Source: Alternaria dauci (taxonomy: Eukaryota > Ascomycota > Dothideomycetes > Pleosporales > Pleosporaceae). Taken from it: a stretch of DNA of 64,000 bases. Each line of letters begins with the position of its first letter. The stretch's first letter is position 1. The notes under the pieces are model-generated. The model saw only the letters and a list, made by a program, of their open reading frames with translations. It was not told the origin of the DNA and did not search any database. The stretch lies in contig NC_091274.1 of the NCBI RefSeq assembly GCF_042100115.1, positions 496,001 to 560,000 on the forward strand. The letters are read 5' to 3'. The translations under genes were made by a program, and so were the position numbers. Below are positions 46,431 through 58,901 of the stretch, one piece after another.

Positions 46431-49400
46431 TCAGCCTATCGTCACGCTCGAAGGAGAAGCCAATGAAGCGAAGCTGCTAGGAAGAAACACCGGAGTCACC
46501 GTCGTGACAGCAAGACTCGGCAGTTCTTGCACCGATTGGAGTGTTACGTCTCGTTTCATGGTTTCGTACACGGTTTTGATGCGAATGGGTGTTGGCGTCG
46601 TCGGTGTAGCCCCTCCTCCAGAAGCATTTGCAGCGGCATCAGTGGCAGATTTGCCAGGGGTGTGTGTCTGCTTCATCCTGCCCTTGATGGTCGTCGTCCT
46701 AGATGTGCCGCCCTTGTCGAAGCACGAGATGCCGTGTTGACCCGCTGTGCCGTTCCCACCACAGATGCAATTCCGCCGCCAGTTCGTCAGCTTGAGTTCC
46801 TCTTCGAATTTCTTCGTGTTTTCGTCTTTCTCAGGGGTGGGTGTCGCGCCTGTCTCGCCACCAGGGCTTACGCTATCTGGACCTTTGTCGCCTGTAGCTG
46901 TGCCGTTTTGGGGTTTGTCGTCTTGGATAAAGTCCGCGTACTCGTCCTCGTCTTCGCCAACCTCTTCTTCCTCTTCTTCATCCTCGTCGGGGACCTCTTC
47001 CTCGTCGGGATACTCGCACATGTCGTGCGCGGATTGCTCGACGCACCAGTTATCGCCAGCGTAGCAGCCGAATTCGCTAGGTCGGACGGACGAGTCGACA
47101 TTATATCCATAGTTATGTTCGTGGATCACGTAGACGGTGTCGACGATGCAGTATGGTCCGTTGCAGGCGCCGTGTCGCGTAATGTTCTTGGGTGTGTTCT
47201 TGGGATAGCGTGTTTCATGAGCGAGGAGTTGGGACGTAGCTTGGACGATGGGCTCTCGGGTGGGTGTTGGGGTACAGGCGTGGGGTGTAGATGAAGATGA
47301 GGAATTTGTCTGTGGAGGATCGCTGAGCTGTGGTTTCCCTGTTGGGTGAGACTTGTGTGGCTTCGCCTTGCAACCACCGTTCCAGGCTTTCTTCATGTGC
47401 TTCGGTGGCCTCTCCTTTTCGTCAAGCTTCAGCAACGCCTTCCAACTAGTATCTAGCTTATTGCAGCTTTTGCACTTCTTTCCAAAGTTGTCAAAGTTGT
47501 GCAAATCGCCGTCCTTGATAAACTTCTTTGTATATGCAAAAGTCCAGTTCGTAGGTTGGTCCCAGGATGCTGCATCTGTTGAGTTGGGACCATCGCATTG
47601 GCAAGGAGCGTTGTTGTTCTTCGTGCTATTCACGTTGGAGATGGCCTGGCCTAGCCAGCTGCGGCATATGGGAATATCAAAGGCATCGGGTGCGTTGCCG
47701 TAATCCAACAGATGTGGTATCTGGCCTGGAGCTCGATCATCCGTGGCATTCACGTCCGATGGGTCCGTGGTGTTCACCCCTTGACCCCATACATCCGGCG
47801 GTTCAACAGCTGTAGGGTCGCGGCATCCGAGTTCCTTTTCCTTATCACGATGCGGGTACCATACCTCCGCTCGCCAGAGCGCAGATCGAACTACGTCGGT
47901 TTCGTAGAGGCCATGAAATCCGTTTTCGCTCGTATAATACTCCCATCCCGGAGGACTCCGTATCTTCTTATCGTCGTAGTTGGACATTGCGTAGAACCAG
48001 TATGATCGTTCGGGACGTTCTTCAAGGCACACTCTATTGGACCTTGGTCCACGGTCGTCGTGGTCGCAATTCTTGCCAGAAGGAGCAAGGCTCTCAACAA
48101 TGTACACGCCCTCCGTTCTCCTGTTAAGATCAGCAACTCACTCTTACGATGTGGTCGCAACCGCAGCACGTACCACAGGGCGTTCGTAACGACCCCGTAC
48201 ACCTTCATCCCAACTACGAATTGAACCCAGCCTCGAAAGTAGACGTTGGCACCAAAGAAGAAATCTTTTTCGAAAAGATCGACGATGTCATGGCCATTGT
48301 GCGTCTTGAAGCCCAGGGAAAGCAGTGCCACTCCTTCCAGAGCTTCGTCAACTGCAAACGTGTCGAGCTCCACCAAAGCCGCACGTACGGCATCCAGAGT
48401 CTTTTCAAAACCGTGCCTGTGTTTTGTTAGCGCTTGTTTTTGGACATGCACATCGGCTCTAAATTACAGATCTTTCTTGTGGTTTATCGCTTTGACAACT
48501 TCTTTGGTCAACGCCTGCGTACCTAGCCAAGCCCCGCTGCCGATGGTCCAAAGTTCTACTCCGTATTAGACGAATAGTCTGCGCTTTTGGTCAAAACCTA
48601 CTCTGTGAGTTTTCAATCGACTTTTCCAGAAGTAGGCCGTCACCGGGTTTTCTCCGACTCGCAAACTTGGCAAGGCTGGGAATCCCCGGGAATTCCTTGT
48701 TCACCGTGCTTAGACTCCGCTGCCATCTGTTGGCAAGACTTTGTGCTTTGGGAAATTTGTTGATCATTGGTGTGAGAGTTCCTGGTCTGTAGTTCAAAAT
48801 GTTGGCACCCGTGCTAAATAGCTGGAAGACGGCCGTGATGATGCTAAAAGCTAATTCCATCTGCTGTATGCGTTTCTGCTTTTTCTCTTCCTTCTTGACT
48901 GCTTCATCCTGCTGCTCATCTGCGTACGTGAACATGGCTGTAAGACGATCCAAGTCTTCGACAACATGCCTGTAGTGGTCCTGGGTCGCTTCGCTCCTGA
49001 TGTGAAATGACTGATCGAGTCCGGAAACAAATTCGAAGAACAACATGACTGCGCGTCTTTCCTCAGCGGTATTATTCATACCGATATCTTTACAGCTTGG
49101 TGACTGTTGATACCATTAGCGCAAGTAGACTTGGGAGCCAAATGTAGGGTACTGACTCTACACATGCCGATGCCATCGCAGAGCATACTACTAGGTGGTA
49201 CGTTGGGGGCAAATCGCTTTGCCAAGTATGTAGGAAAGGTCAACTCATCAGATGCAAGCTTATGCTTGCTCCCCTGTAGTTGCTTATAGGTCCGGAGGTG
49301 TTTCCTCAGAAACTTCGCGTCGGCGTGCCTGTGTCTTCTCCATAGCTCTTCAGTGATTCTGGGAAGGCCTGGACAATCATTCACCCATTTGTGTGAACCC

Positions 49401-49570
49401 TGATCCTCAGTAAAGCTGCAATAAGGATTCTTTGTACAGTCTCCCTCAAAAGCATCTCTCTCTGCAAACTCGGTTTCCTGCGAAGTGAGATTCGACCAAG
49501 CGACGCTCGTAGATGCATTAACGACATCGAAGACGTGGAAGGTGGCTTGAATCCATGCGAAAATTCGCAT
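46431..49570 (-). CDS. Large secreted protein of unknown family (978 aa)
   Basis: Exons 49157..49570, 48602..49103, 48468..48555, 48174..48416 and 46431..48120; the four introns are 46-53 nt, all in phase with GT..AG ends. Residues 1-20 form a signal peptide (MRIFAWIQATFHVFDVVNAS). The N-terminal third is Cys-containing and helical (MLCDGIGMCR joined to SPSCKDIG), with a hydrophobic ELAFSIITAVFQLFSTGANIL segment. The middle has GSGAWLGTQALTKEVVKA. The C-terminal half has many Asn-glycosylation sites and paired Cys (CQCDGPN, CKSCNKL, CNGPYC, CICGGNG), a Ser/Pro/Thr-rich spacer, and a run of acidic residues near 800. I do not recognise a family. The last exon may hide further introns. It diverges from a smaller secreted protein 1.5 kb away, which suggests an extracellular accessory role. 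Confidence 0.7.
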
Positions 49571-51073
49571 GATATAAAGCTGATATCTGCTCAGCAAGAC
49601 TGTGGTGGAACAGATATTACAGTTGGTGGGGTATTGATCAAGTATTGACGAAGTGGAACTTGTGGCGCTACCCTCTTGTCTCGGTCGGAGTAGGATCGAA
49701 TTAAAACGAATGTCAATGATAATCACCACTAGCAAGCAACCCGGCAAGCCTTTTGTACCTATGAGCTCTTTTATTCGAGGGAATCTCTTCCTCGAGATCG
49801 TCAACAAGTTACCACAATCTGATCGGTCGAGGGTGATCTCTAACCACACGTCACGATCATGAGCTTCATAGCCAAAGAACTATTATCGCTAAATATCTGC
49901 TCAGTGGTTCTTTCTTTGAGGGAATCACTATGACTGATGAGGATGAAATTGCTAAGGGGACTACTAGCCACCCATAGGACAAGCCCCCTCCCTGTCTAGC
50001 CTGACTTGTGGTAACGAGAATATATATAGCGGAAATGTGACTGAAGATGGATGAGGGAGTTCGTATTGAGATGAAAGGCACTTCGTTCAAGTTTGGAATG
50101 CCAATCAAAGCGGTTACTTCATAACACCCCTCTTATGGAGAGTATCTCTCAGTTTTGCTGAACTTCTGCTACATGAATAGCCCGCCAGCCAGTGAATTTT
50201 ACACGTTCTGAACTATGTCATGGTCTTGATGAGGGGCCGACAGGGTAAATCTATCCCGGACCCTTTCGGGTCCACATGACCTGCATGTTCTTACATCTCC
50301 AACTTGTTACAAGTCCATTAGGTATCCGGTAACTTGAGACGTGTAATCACCTTTGCCATACCGTTGAAGTAGCACGTAACCACTCTTCTATTCATCGTAA
50401 GACCGTCATTGCCAATGTGCAGAATTTATCCAGTTGTTCTAGCAATCTAAGCCGTTTCTGTCAATAAACTGCCTTTTCAGTACATAGGTAGTGGTGACTT
50501 GGAATCAGTGTAGAAGTCGGTTTTCCTGTAGTCGAAAATCCAGGCTTTTCTCAACTTCAGCGCGATTATAACCTTGTAATGCTCCTAAATTGGTGAGAGC
50601 TAACCCGCTATCTTACCGGATTGAGTCGGTATGATGCGTCGTTGGCATTGGAGCGTCCAACCCCCTGATCGTGTTTAGATAATGGAAAGGCGATCCGACT
50701 CTTGCGTAATTACCACTTTATGTTGGCTAGTTCTAGTCGAGAACCAGGAGATGTGCAAGACAGTACTAACACGGTGTACTGTGAGCCGCTTCGCAGAATA
50801 TCCAGTAGTGCTGATGACCCTTTGGCAAAGCGAGAGTATTACAGCTATGAACGACACAACTTCATTCGACCCAGACTTATACCTCACGGATATCGAGTTC
50901 CGAAAGACGGGGCCGGTGGACAACAGTCACTATAAAGAGGAAGTCCAGTTGGGCAATGAGTGATTGTCAACCCACAACTCCACGTTGGTCCTTCACTCAG
51001 ATCCACAATACAACCACCTTCACCAACTACAACCCTCGCACGCAAAGCATCAGCAACACTATTATAAAATCTC
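49571..51073. promoter_or_regulatory. Divergent intergenic region between two secreted-protein genes
   Basis: 1.5 kb of AT-richer sequence without a supported gene. Both neighbours start outward from it, so a shared promoter is possible. A frame at 50682-50963 has no recognisable features. Confidence 0.4.
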
Positions 51074-51875
51074 ATGATGTTACCCCCACGATTCCCCATG
51101 TTCTTATATGGATCACTTGCCGCTACGGCGGTCATGATCCCCGGGGTCCTTACAACACCATTAGAGGTATTTCCTCCTTCTTTACTATTCTTTGGTGCTA
51201 GTCTGACATTCATACTTCAGCAGAACACTATCGTTACACCCAAAGCCCATGTTTCCGCCGCACCTTCCGTTCCTGTTGTCAGTATTTCTTGACACTCTAA
51301 AGATAATAGTTACTGATTTGTCGAAGGCCGCTCGTCAAAACTCTGTCAGCGATGAACTTAACGCTATGGATGATCTGGATTCCAACATCTTCGTCGCCTC
51401 CGCAAACGACCCACAGGATCCACAAGCGAGATATAGGGAGTATAGGCTTCAGGAAGATCTTTTGTCATGCATTCAGCAATACGGCGTCGATCCAGCCCTG
51501 ATCAAAGACCAGTCATCCATCGGTACCACCTCTGTTAAGGATGTCAGATTCACCCAGTGTCAACAAGCTCTTGTTCAATGCACACAGAAAGCGCTGGATG
51601 AGCATGAACTTTCGAGCGCGAGCTGGCCTATCGCCGACCCCTTGGAGAGGCCCGTCTTGAGGACCAACATGCTCCAACGTGGTATGGTCAAGTGTCTCCG
51701 TGTGGCCGCCTCAGACACCAAGAAGGTCTTCTCGCTTTCCGATATGACAGAGGAAGAATTCAACGCTTACGGAACAGTTGCAATGTGCAACAAACATCTT
51801 GTCTTGTGCCTCGAAGACATCTCGGGATTATATGACGATAAGGTAGCTCAGTGGGATGAGGATCACCCTCAGTGA
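51074..51875 (+). CDS. Small secreted cysteine-containing protein (candidate effector)
   Basis: Exons 51074..51166, 51221..51277 and 51327..51875 give 232 residues. Intron 1 (54 nt) has a CTGAC branch; intron 2 (49 nt) has a weaker donor GTCAGT and branch ACTGAT, so this junction is less certain. The N-terminus MMLPPRFPMFLYGSLAATA is a likely signal peptide. The mature part is helical and charged with six Cys (LLSCIQQ, TQCQQALVQC, MVKCLRV, AMCNKHLVLC), an even number that could form three disulphides. No known domain. It shares no obvious sequence with its divergent secreted neighbour. The last frame ends normally in DEDHPQ. Confidence 0.6.
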
Positions 51876-53801
51876 TCAACGAGCTTCTCTGTCTCCATGA
51901 AACCGGCAACGATACTACAAGCCGGCACGCTCTCTTGTGGTGAAAAAGGATGGCGATGAAAGAGTATCTGGGGTATATCGAAACATGATAATTTCTGACC
52001 AGAGCCGCTCATTAAGGACTTTTCGTAGTTAACAAAAAACCTTTATAGAAACGTCTCTTCTTACCACATGCATGAAGCTGATATCGTGATATCTGAACTA
52101 GGAGCAAGTCGGGTCGGTCTCGCTTCGCATTGATGGCTTACATCAATCTCCTTCAGTGCCTAAGCGGTCACCACATTGATGATCAAGTCTCCAAATCGTA
52201 AGCTGTTCAATCCAATGGTAGCGTTTACTCTTCATCTCTAATATCGAAATTACTCACTCAATTACATACTCCATGTTGTCATTTTACGGTCCATTCATTC
52301 CAGCACTTGCATCAGGCCAAAGAATGACAAGTGAGCTACACTCCTCTTTCGATGTTTGCCGCGAACCCACTATAACAATATTTACCCTGCGTCATGTGGC
52401 GACATAGGCTCGTCGTCCCGACTTTACTTTTGTGCGATTTCCTTGCCTTTCTTGGTTCAGGGGCGCCGTTTGCTTTTGCGGTAATCTCCACTGTGTCCCT
52501 GTTGAACATCAATGCACCCCGCAAACTAGCCGCAAGTCCTCAAAGCTAGGGGTCTTTGAAACTGTACCTGCATGTTCTGGTGAGAATGCATTACAGACAC
52601 TACCGGTAGGGCTAGTTTGCCTCAAGGGGACTCCTGAGAAGACCATGGGATCTTCCGCATTGAGGTTTCGCATCCAGAACTCCTCTACCTTGGAATTCGA
52701 AGATTCATTATCGAGTATGGTCAATCGAAAGTATCCGTATGTCGTGCAGGGTCAGACCTAAACGCCAAGAACAAGACGATGCGCTGCGCGAACGATCTAG
52801 GTCGATGTGTAGCAAGGATCATGAGAACACTGTGAAGACTGTGTTATCCGATGGCGAACCACGTTCACTTTGTACTTACAACTAGAGCCTCCTGCAACAA
52901 TTGCATGTTGACTTTGTTCTGGGCGGAACAAGCAAACGGGCATGGCGAAGTTAGGCAATCGAGCGATGCGTATGAAGCATCACGCCATCTGTACCTTCTC
53001 TCACGCTAAGCCGGATCCACTTGCTTTTCCTCCACTTTCTCATCGCCAACATCGTCCACCAGCTTTTCTGAAAAGCTGAGACGTCACTTCGCATCATTTT
53101 CCATTCCTAACATTACATTCCTCTTGAGAGGAAATCGAAGCAGCCGTCTCAAATGTCGCTCAGGTTGTCTCGGCAGAGTTCAGCGACCTGCGAGTGCCGC
53201 TCGGCTCCCCAGCGTCATCCCCGATCACCGACCACCGACCATTGCTGATCTTGCATAATCTTGCACAGAACACGAGAGTTACTGCAACGCCAACATGCAG
53301 GATAATCAAGCTACCCACCTCTGACAATTCAGGGTCCATCAGACTCTTATTAATAGACGCCATGGGATGAGCAAGAAAAATGTGTGGCGTGAGCCAAGTC
53401 GCGCAACGTCGGTGTTTTAGAAGATGGCGCTCCGATGCTTTTGGAGAATACAGATGGTGTGTGAGGAAGATGTCGCATTCGCCAGAGGTCATCGCCGTCT
53501 TACTGCACCGTTGCGCTTTGTTGGTCGTGCTGCGGATGCGACTGCGGAATGTTTCTTGGTCTATTAGATGTGTTACTGAGATGTGCTTCTTGTTTTGGCT
53601 GTTAATGCGAAGAACTGAAGCTTACCTACGCCTATAATACTCTTCGCCCCTATAGCTCATATTCGTATATCTCTGCATATTGTTATACACTCATTACCTA
53701 GGACCCATCGTACGTCTGGCTGCAAGCAATATATCAGGCTTCAGCGCACGCACCCCACACATCCGGATTGATATACACGGCTTTCAGTCGATATTGGGAA
53801 C
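51876..53801. other. Intergenic, no gene seen
   Basis: 1.9 kb. A minus-strand ATG frame at 53361 begins with a hydrophobic stretch but ends after about 67 codons without a convincing continuation. Nothing else recognised. Confidence 0.45.
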
Positions 53802-56341
53802 ATGGCGGCACCGCCTCCGTACATACCGAAGTTCCGAGGGGCGCGCCCAGCTTATTCTATCATATCAACGCTATCGTCTCGTCCGTCCACACATGAGCTC
53901 ACCGAGGTGAGATGGCACGGGCGCACCGATGCCGAGGAACGCAGCCTGATCGCTGATATCATCCAAGACTTGGCTGATAACTGCGAGACGGCGTTTGCTC
54001 GAGCACACACCGAAGCACAAGAAGGCACCGCCTCGTATATCTCTTACAACGCAAGAGAAGAAGATCTGGCCCAGTCAAAACCATATCTGCAGAGACGGGA
54101 ATGCGCTACTTCATACACTACCAATAACTTACGAGAAGATCTACACGAAATTCGACCCTATCTTCGGGAAAGCACTCTAATGGCGTTAGAAGGGATACTG
54201 CGGCTGAACGAGGCTAACGAAGCGAACGGAGCCGGACACCGCAACACGATAAGAAGAGTCTCGACATCCGAGGACGGTGATCATGTTCCAGTGATAATGG
54301 ATCCATACCAGGCCTCGAATTATTCAACGCCCGCCAGCTTCAAATTTGACGACGACGACGACGACGTTATGGATTCGCCCATGAGTCCACCAATGGGCAA
54401 CAATATGCACAGAAACTTCCAAAGTAGTCAACTTTGGGATGCGAGTTCGGCGAACGATGACCCTCTCAGTCCGCCGATAGTAGCTGACATCGAACGGCAA
54501 AGAGGAGCGAAGACAGCGCCATCCCCATACCCATCTACAGCAAAGACAGCAGTCATAATGCTGTCACTATACATCTCGATCTTTCTGGTTGCTTTGGACA
54601 GGACCATCATCGGCCCAGCAATACCTGCCATAACAAATGAGTTCGACAGCATCGGTGATATTGGATGGTACGGCAGTGCGTACATGCTCACAGCAGCGGG
54701 ATTCATCCTTTTATATGGAAGGATATACACCTTCTTTCCCACGAAACCAATATTCCTATCTGGCATCTTTCTTTTCGAGTTGGGAAGCATCGTTTGCGGT
54801 GCAGCGCGCAACAGTAACATGCTCATCGTCGGACGCGCCATTGCAGGCCTAGGAAGTAGCGGTATCTTCACCGGCGCGATCCTGATTATGCTCAACACTG
54901 TGCCGCTTGCCAAGCGGCCCATGCTGCAGGGTCTCTTCGGCGCATGCTTCGGTGTTGCAAGTGTGGCTGGTCCCTTGCTAGGCGGAGCTTTCACCAGCAG
55001 CAGCGCAACCTGGAGGTCAGTGAACACCTGGGACATATCGCATGTGAAATGTATGCTAACTTCGTACCTCCTAGGTGGTGCTTTTACATCAATCTACCGC
55101 TCGGTGGCGTTACCATCCTTGTAGTATGTTTTTTGCTCAACCTCGAAGAGAACAAGCCGCAATTCAAAACATGGGGAGAGACGATAAGACATCTCGACCC
55201 GCTGGGTACGGCACTATTCCTTCCATCGATCACCTGTCTCTTGTTAGCCCTGGAATGGGGCGCAGCAGACTACCCTTGGAGCTCACCACGCATGGTTGTG
55301 CTCCTCATCACCTTTGTGATCCTCCTGATAGCCTTCATATTTTGGCAGTTCTTCACCCGGAATACCACGGCGACGTTGCCAGCACGCATCATCTTCCAGC
55401 GCAGCGTCGCATTTGGTAGTGCCTCACAGTTCTGCGTAGGTGCGACCATGCTCACAGTGTCCATTTACATCCCTCTCTGGTTCCAGGCTATCAAAGGTGC
55501 CTCGGCCATGCAATCCGGTATCAACACCATTCCTCTTGTGCTCTCGGTCGTCGTCGGTTCGATCATGTCTGGCGGTCTTGTACAACGCATCGGATACTAC
55601 ACTCCTTTCATGATCCTCGGCTCTCTGTTCATGGCCATTGGTACTGGTCTCATCACCACGTGGTCTATGGATACCAGTAACGGCATTTGGATCGGAACTC
55701 AGATTGTTGCGGGCTTTGGGGTCGGTTGCACCATGCAGCACCCAAACATAGCCGTACAAACGGTGCTCGACAAGCCCGATGTTCCAATCGGTACGGCAGT
55801 CCTCTCGCTTTTCCAGACGCTCGGTGGGGCAGTCTTTACAGCCGTGGGACAGAACCTCTACATAGACAAGTTCTCTGCCGGCTTGGAGCGGATCGGTGGT
55901 CTGGATCCTGAACACATCTTAGCCGCAGGAGCCACGGACCTGACGACGGGTTTCACTCCAGCAATCAAAGAAATGATACTGGCAGCCTACAATGACTCGC
56001 TGACTCGTGGAACATTCTTTGCGGCACTCATCATCGCGTGTCTTGCAATACCAGCTGCGCTAGGCATGGAATGGCGCAGCGTGAAAGAAAAACCAGACAC
56101 GGCTGTACGGCGCGACGATGAGAAGCGGGACCAACAAGCATACCAACCCCGCAGTATCTTGAAGACTACAGGCAATAGTGCGGGCCGACAAGAAGGGAAT
56201 AAGGTGTCTTTGAAAGCACCCCCTCCAGCTTGGACGAAAACGTTCCGACAAAGTGGTCAATTTTCGTCGTACCTAACGGCCAAGATCAACCCTGATCTCC
56301 GTGATCATTTGGGTGCGAGCGGCAAGCAGGATCGTCGGTAA
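53802..56341 (+). CDS. MFS drug:H+ antiporter of the 14-TM DHA2 family with long N-terminal extension
   Basis: Exons 53802..55015 and 55075..56341 give 826 residues; the 59-nt intron has a GCTAAC branch and splits an Arg codon before WCFYINLP. The transporter core starts near residue 247 (AVIMLSLYISIFLVALDRTIIGPAIP, motif D1) and shows GWYGSAYML, GRAIAGLGSSGIF, GPLLGGAF (motif C) and WRWCFYINLPLGG, all typical of DHA2 exporters. About 14 helices follow, then a hydrophilic tail. The first about 245 residues are unusual: hydrophilic, helical and charged, with a DDDDDDV run and an SPMSPPM segment. Either this is a regulatory cytosolic extension or the true start is an internal ATG such as 54369. 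It probably exports a metabolite or drug. Confidence 0.85.
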
Positions 56342-57572
56342 TGAGGCGAGGAGTTGCTCTCCGGAATTAGATCTATGGATGAATGCGAGGTCTTCTAGCG
56401 TGTGATGATGATAGGCAGATGCCTCACCGCGTCGTATCTCTGCCAATAATGCATAATGTATTAATTTTGACGATCCATTTAACGATGTTGTCTGCTGGTG
56501 AACTAGAATGTTTAGCACTGCCTCTTTTCGCCTAGATTGGAGGATGGCCGGGTGCTTCCAAAATAGTCGTGCGTCATCCTAGCTCTTCCTGGGGTGCACA
56601 CCTCAGCGCTCATCTGTGCAGCTAACCAAACACATAGATAAGCGAAGCCACCGTGACATGGCGCCAACCATCCCACGCGTTAGAGGGAAATAAGCAAGGC
56701 CGAGCTTTAGCGAAGCTTGATAACCATATGCATCTTCTAGTCTCAACTCGACGACACCATTTCCCGCTACTTCACATGACCGAGGATTAGTACTAATTTC
56801 GCTGTCGTATTCCGATAAGACATGTGTCTGCGGTACAGGCGCCATATCAATATGCAGCCGTTTTCGTGGCGGTTAGGCTGAATCTTGGTGGCCTGGTACG
56901 AGAATGGGTGCGGCGCTCCTGGTCAGCTCCGAGATTGCACGCACACCATTGGCTGTTCGCGAAACCAAAGCCTGCTTACAACAGCCATCACATCGTATAC
57001 ATCTGCTGTGCACGCAGTATTAGCCAACAACACGTCTCGCAACACGTCGAAAGCATTGCTCGATAGCTTGTTCCACTACATACAGGTGGTCAGCGTAGTC
57101 AGCGTATTGCCACCAGCAGGAAGTTGCGCCTGCTATGTCAGAATATTGAACATACTCGCCGATCCGATTCCGTGAAGGACCGAATGCAATCTGGATAACC
57201 TCGCGCCTTTTACGGTTCCCCGCAGCTGTCGCGAGATGTAGCGCGGCGATGCCATGAAGTTGGGTCGGATGTGAGGATTGCGCAGCGATAGTCGAAGCAT
57301 TCCATTCGTATTTTGAGCTGAGGCTAAGCAGCCCCCGGTCCAGTGAGAATGAGCCGCAGCTGAGGTATCCAGCTCATACCGAACACTGTTGTTTCGGAGA
57401 TCATAGAGGAGAGACGACTATGATCGACGCGGCTCCAGAGAGGGGCATATGTTTGCATGTGAACCTTACAGATGTCTTGTATAAGACCCCATACACCAAA
57501 GTGTGCTGAGAGTCATCCAAGCCTGAGACTCATTTTTTTGCCTCCAACCTCCTCTTGGAATTGAACCGCACA
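56342..57572. other. Intergenic, with a possible ankyrin-repeat relic
   Basis: No intact gene. On the minus strand about 57180-57340 reads HGIAALHLATAAGNRKRREVI, an ankyrin-repeat-like turn, in a frame broken on both sides. The right end is the promoter of the glycosyltransferase. Confidence 0.35.
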
Positions 57573-58901
57573 ATGGCATCCCGAAGCGTTCACATCGTGT
57601 TGAGCGTAGCATGGCAGGATGCTGGAGATACCACACGTGCCATTGCGATGGCTGTCGCTTTGCGGGACATGTGCCCATCCGATATCAACCTAAAGATCGA
57701 CTTCCTCTCTTGCGGCGCGCGGTTCGAGTATCAAATCACAGACGCTGGGTTCAATATTGTCCCCGCTCAACCACGCGTGAAGGGTATATCTGTGGCGCAC
57801 GACCTTGGATGGGACTGGCCCGAGTTTTTCGGCTCGGAAGACATTGCGAAGTCTTTCATCGACGGTCAACTTGCGGCATTCAGACAGTTGAAGCCCGACA
57901 TCGTGTTCCACGGCATGTGGGCACCAGCTTCGATCGCTGCACGACTCCTGGGCATTCGGACCATCAACTTTCTTCCAGTGCCGTTGCATCCTGGAGCTTT
58001 TGCACACGGCTTGATTCGCGATCTTCCAGATATGATGCCTTTGTTCACACGGCTTCCTCGACCGTTCCGGCAGCGCATAGCATGGTGGGCCAGTGGTCTG
58101 ATGGTCAACGCTCCTATCTTCCAACAGAAGCGCCTTGGAGCTGCGGCTGCTGCCTGTGGGTGGCCAATAAAAGGGCCCATCTCACTCTTCGACATGAACA
58201 TGGCCGACCTCAATTTGGTCAACGATCACCCCATATTTCACCAAGAATATCTGCACCGCATCCCAAAGAACATCGTCCTCACAGGTCCCTTGTATGCGCG
58301 AAACGACTCAAAGCTGGATGAAGACATCGCAACTCATCTGACGAAGGGGTCTGGCCCATCCATTCTGGTCACCATGGGAAGCTCGGGAACAGAAGAGTTC
58401 TTGTTCGAAGCGATCAAGGCTCTGAGAATGAATCCAGATGACAACTGGAACGCAGTAGTGCTAGCTTCGAAGTCGATCTGCGACATCGACAAGGCTAACG
58501 AGATTGCGGGCGGAGACGCACGTCTTCTGGTGACTGATCGATTCATCCCAGCACCCGCCGCCAATGCGCTTGCTGATTTGATTGTAACACACGGAGGTCA
58601 AGGTACTGTGCAGTGCGCCTTGGCCGCAGGGAAGCCTCTAGTCGGGGTTGCGCTACAAGTCGAACAGCAAACGAACCTGGACAACGCCATGAATGCCGGA
58701 GCAGGTATCCGTGTGCAAAAACAGTTTTGGAAAGCCAAGAACATCCGCAACACAGTTTTGAAGGTGCTGAATGACCCGTCATATGCCGCAAAAGCGAGGA
58801 TGCTAGCGGATACATTGAATTCGATGGACGGCGCAAAAACGGCGGCGGAGGTCATGTGGAAGTTCATACTCGAAGAACAGACCGAAAAGTTCAAGGCTTA
58901 G
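57573..58901 (+). CDS. Family 1 glycosyltransferase (UGT/MGT-like, GT-B fold)
   Basis: Single exon, 442 residues, no introns. The N-terminal domain is degenerate, as usual for acceptor binding (GDTTRAIAMAVALRDM takes the place of the glycine-rich first loop). The C-terminal domain has ILVTMGSSGTEEF, the PSPG-like block FIPAPAANALADLIVTHGGQGTVQCALAAGKPLVGVALQ with HGGxGT (nucleotide-sugar diphosphate contact), and EQQTNLDNAM near its end. It should transfer a sugar from a UDP or similar donor to a small molecule. There is no signal peptide or TM helix, so it is cytosolic. ATG 57573 is the first in frame. It lies between a DHA2 exporter and an NRPS-like gene, a setting consistent with secondary metabolism or detoxification. 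Confidence 0.87.
   Translation: MASRSVHIVLSVAWQDAGDTTRAIAMAVALRDMCPSDINLKIDFLSCGARFEYQITDAGFNIVPAQPRVKGISVAHDLGWDWPEFFGSEDIAKSFIDGQLAAFRQLKPDIVFHGMWAPASIAARLLGIRTINFLPVPLHPGAFAHGLIRDLPDMMPLFTRLPRPFRQRIAWWASGLMVNAPIFQQKRLGAAAAACGWPIKGPISLFDMNMADLNLVNDHPIFHQEYLHRIPKNIVLTGPLYARNDSKLDEDIATHLTKGSGPSILVTMGSSGTEEFLFEAIKALRMNPDDNWNAVVLASKSICDIDKANEIAGGDARLLVTDRFIPAPAANALADLIVTHGGQGTVQCALAAGKPLVGVALQVEQQTNLDNAMNAGAGIRVQKQFWKAKNIRNTVLKVLNDPSYAAKARMLADTLNSMDGAKTAAEVMWKFILEEQTEKFKA

Noticed and set aside
46527..47294. 255-codon hydrophobic plus-strand frame
   Set aside because: Antisense to the acidic and Cys-rich exon of the large secreted protein.
53160..53492. Minus-strand frame with a hydrophobic N-terminus
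   Set aside because: Ends after one short segment with no plausible second exon.
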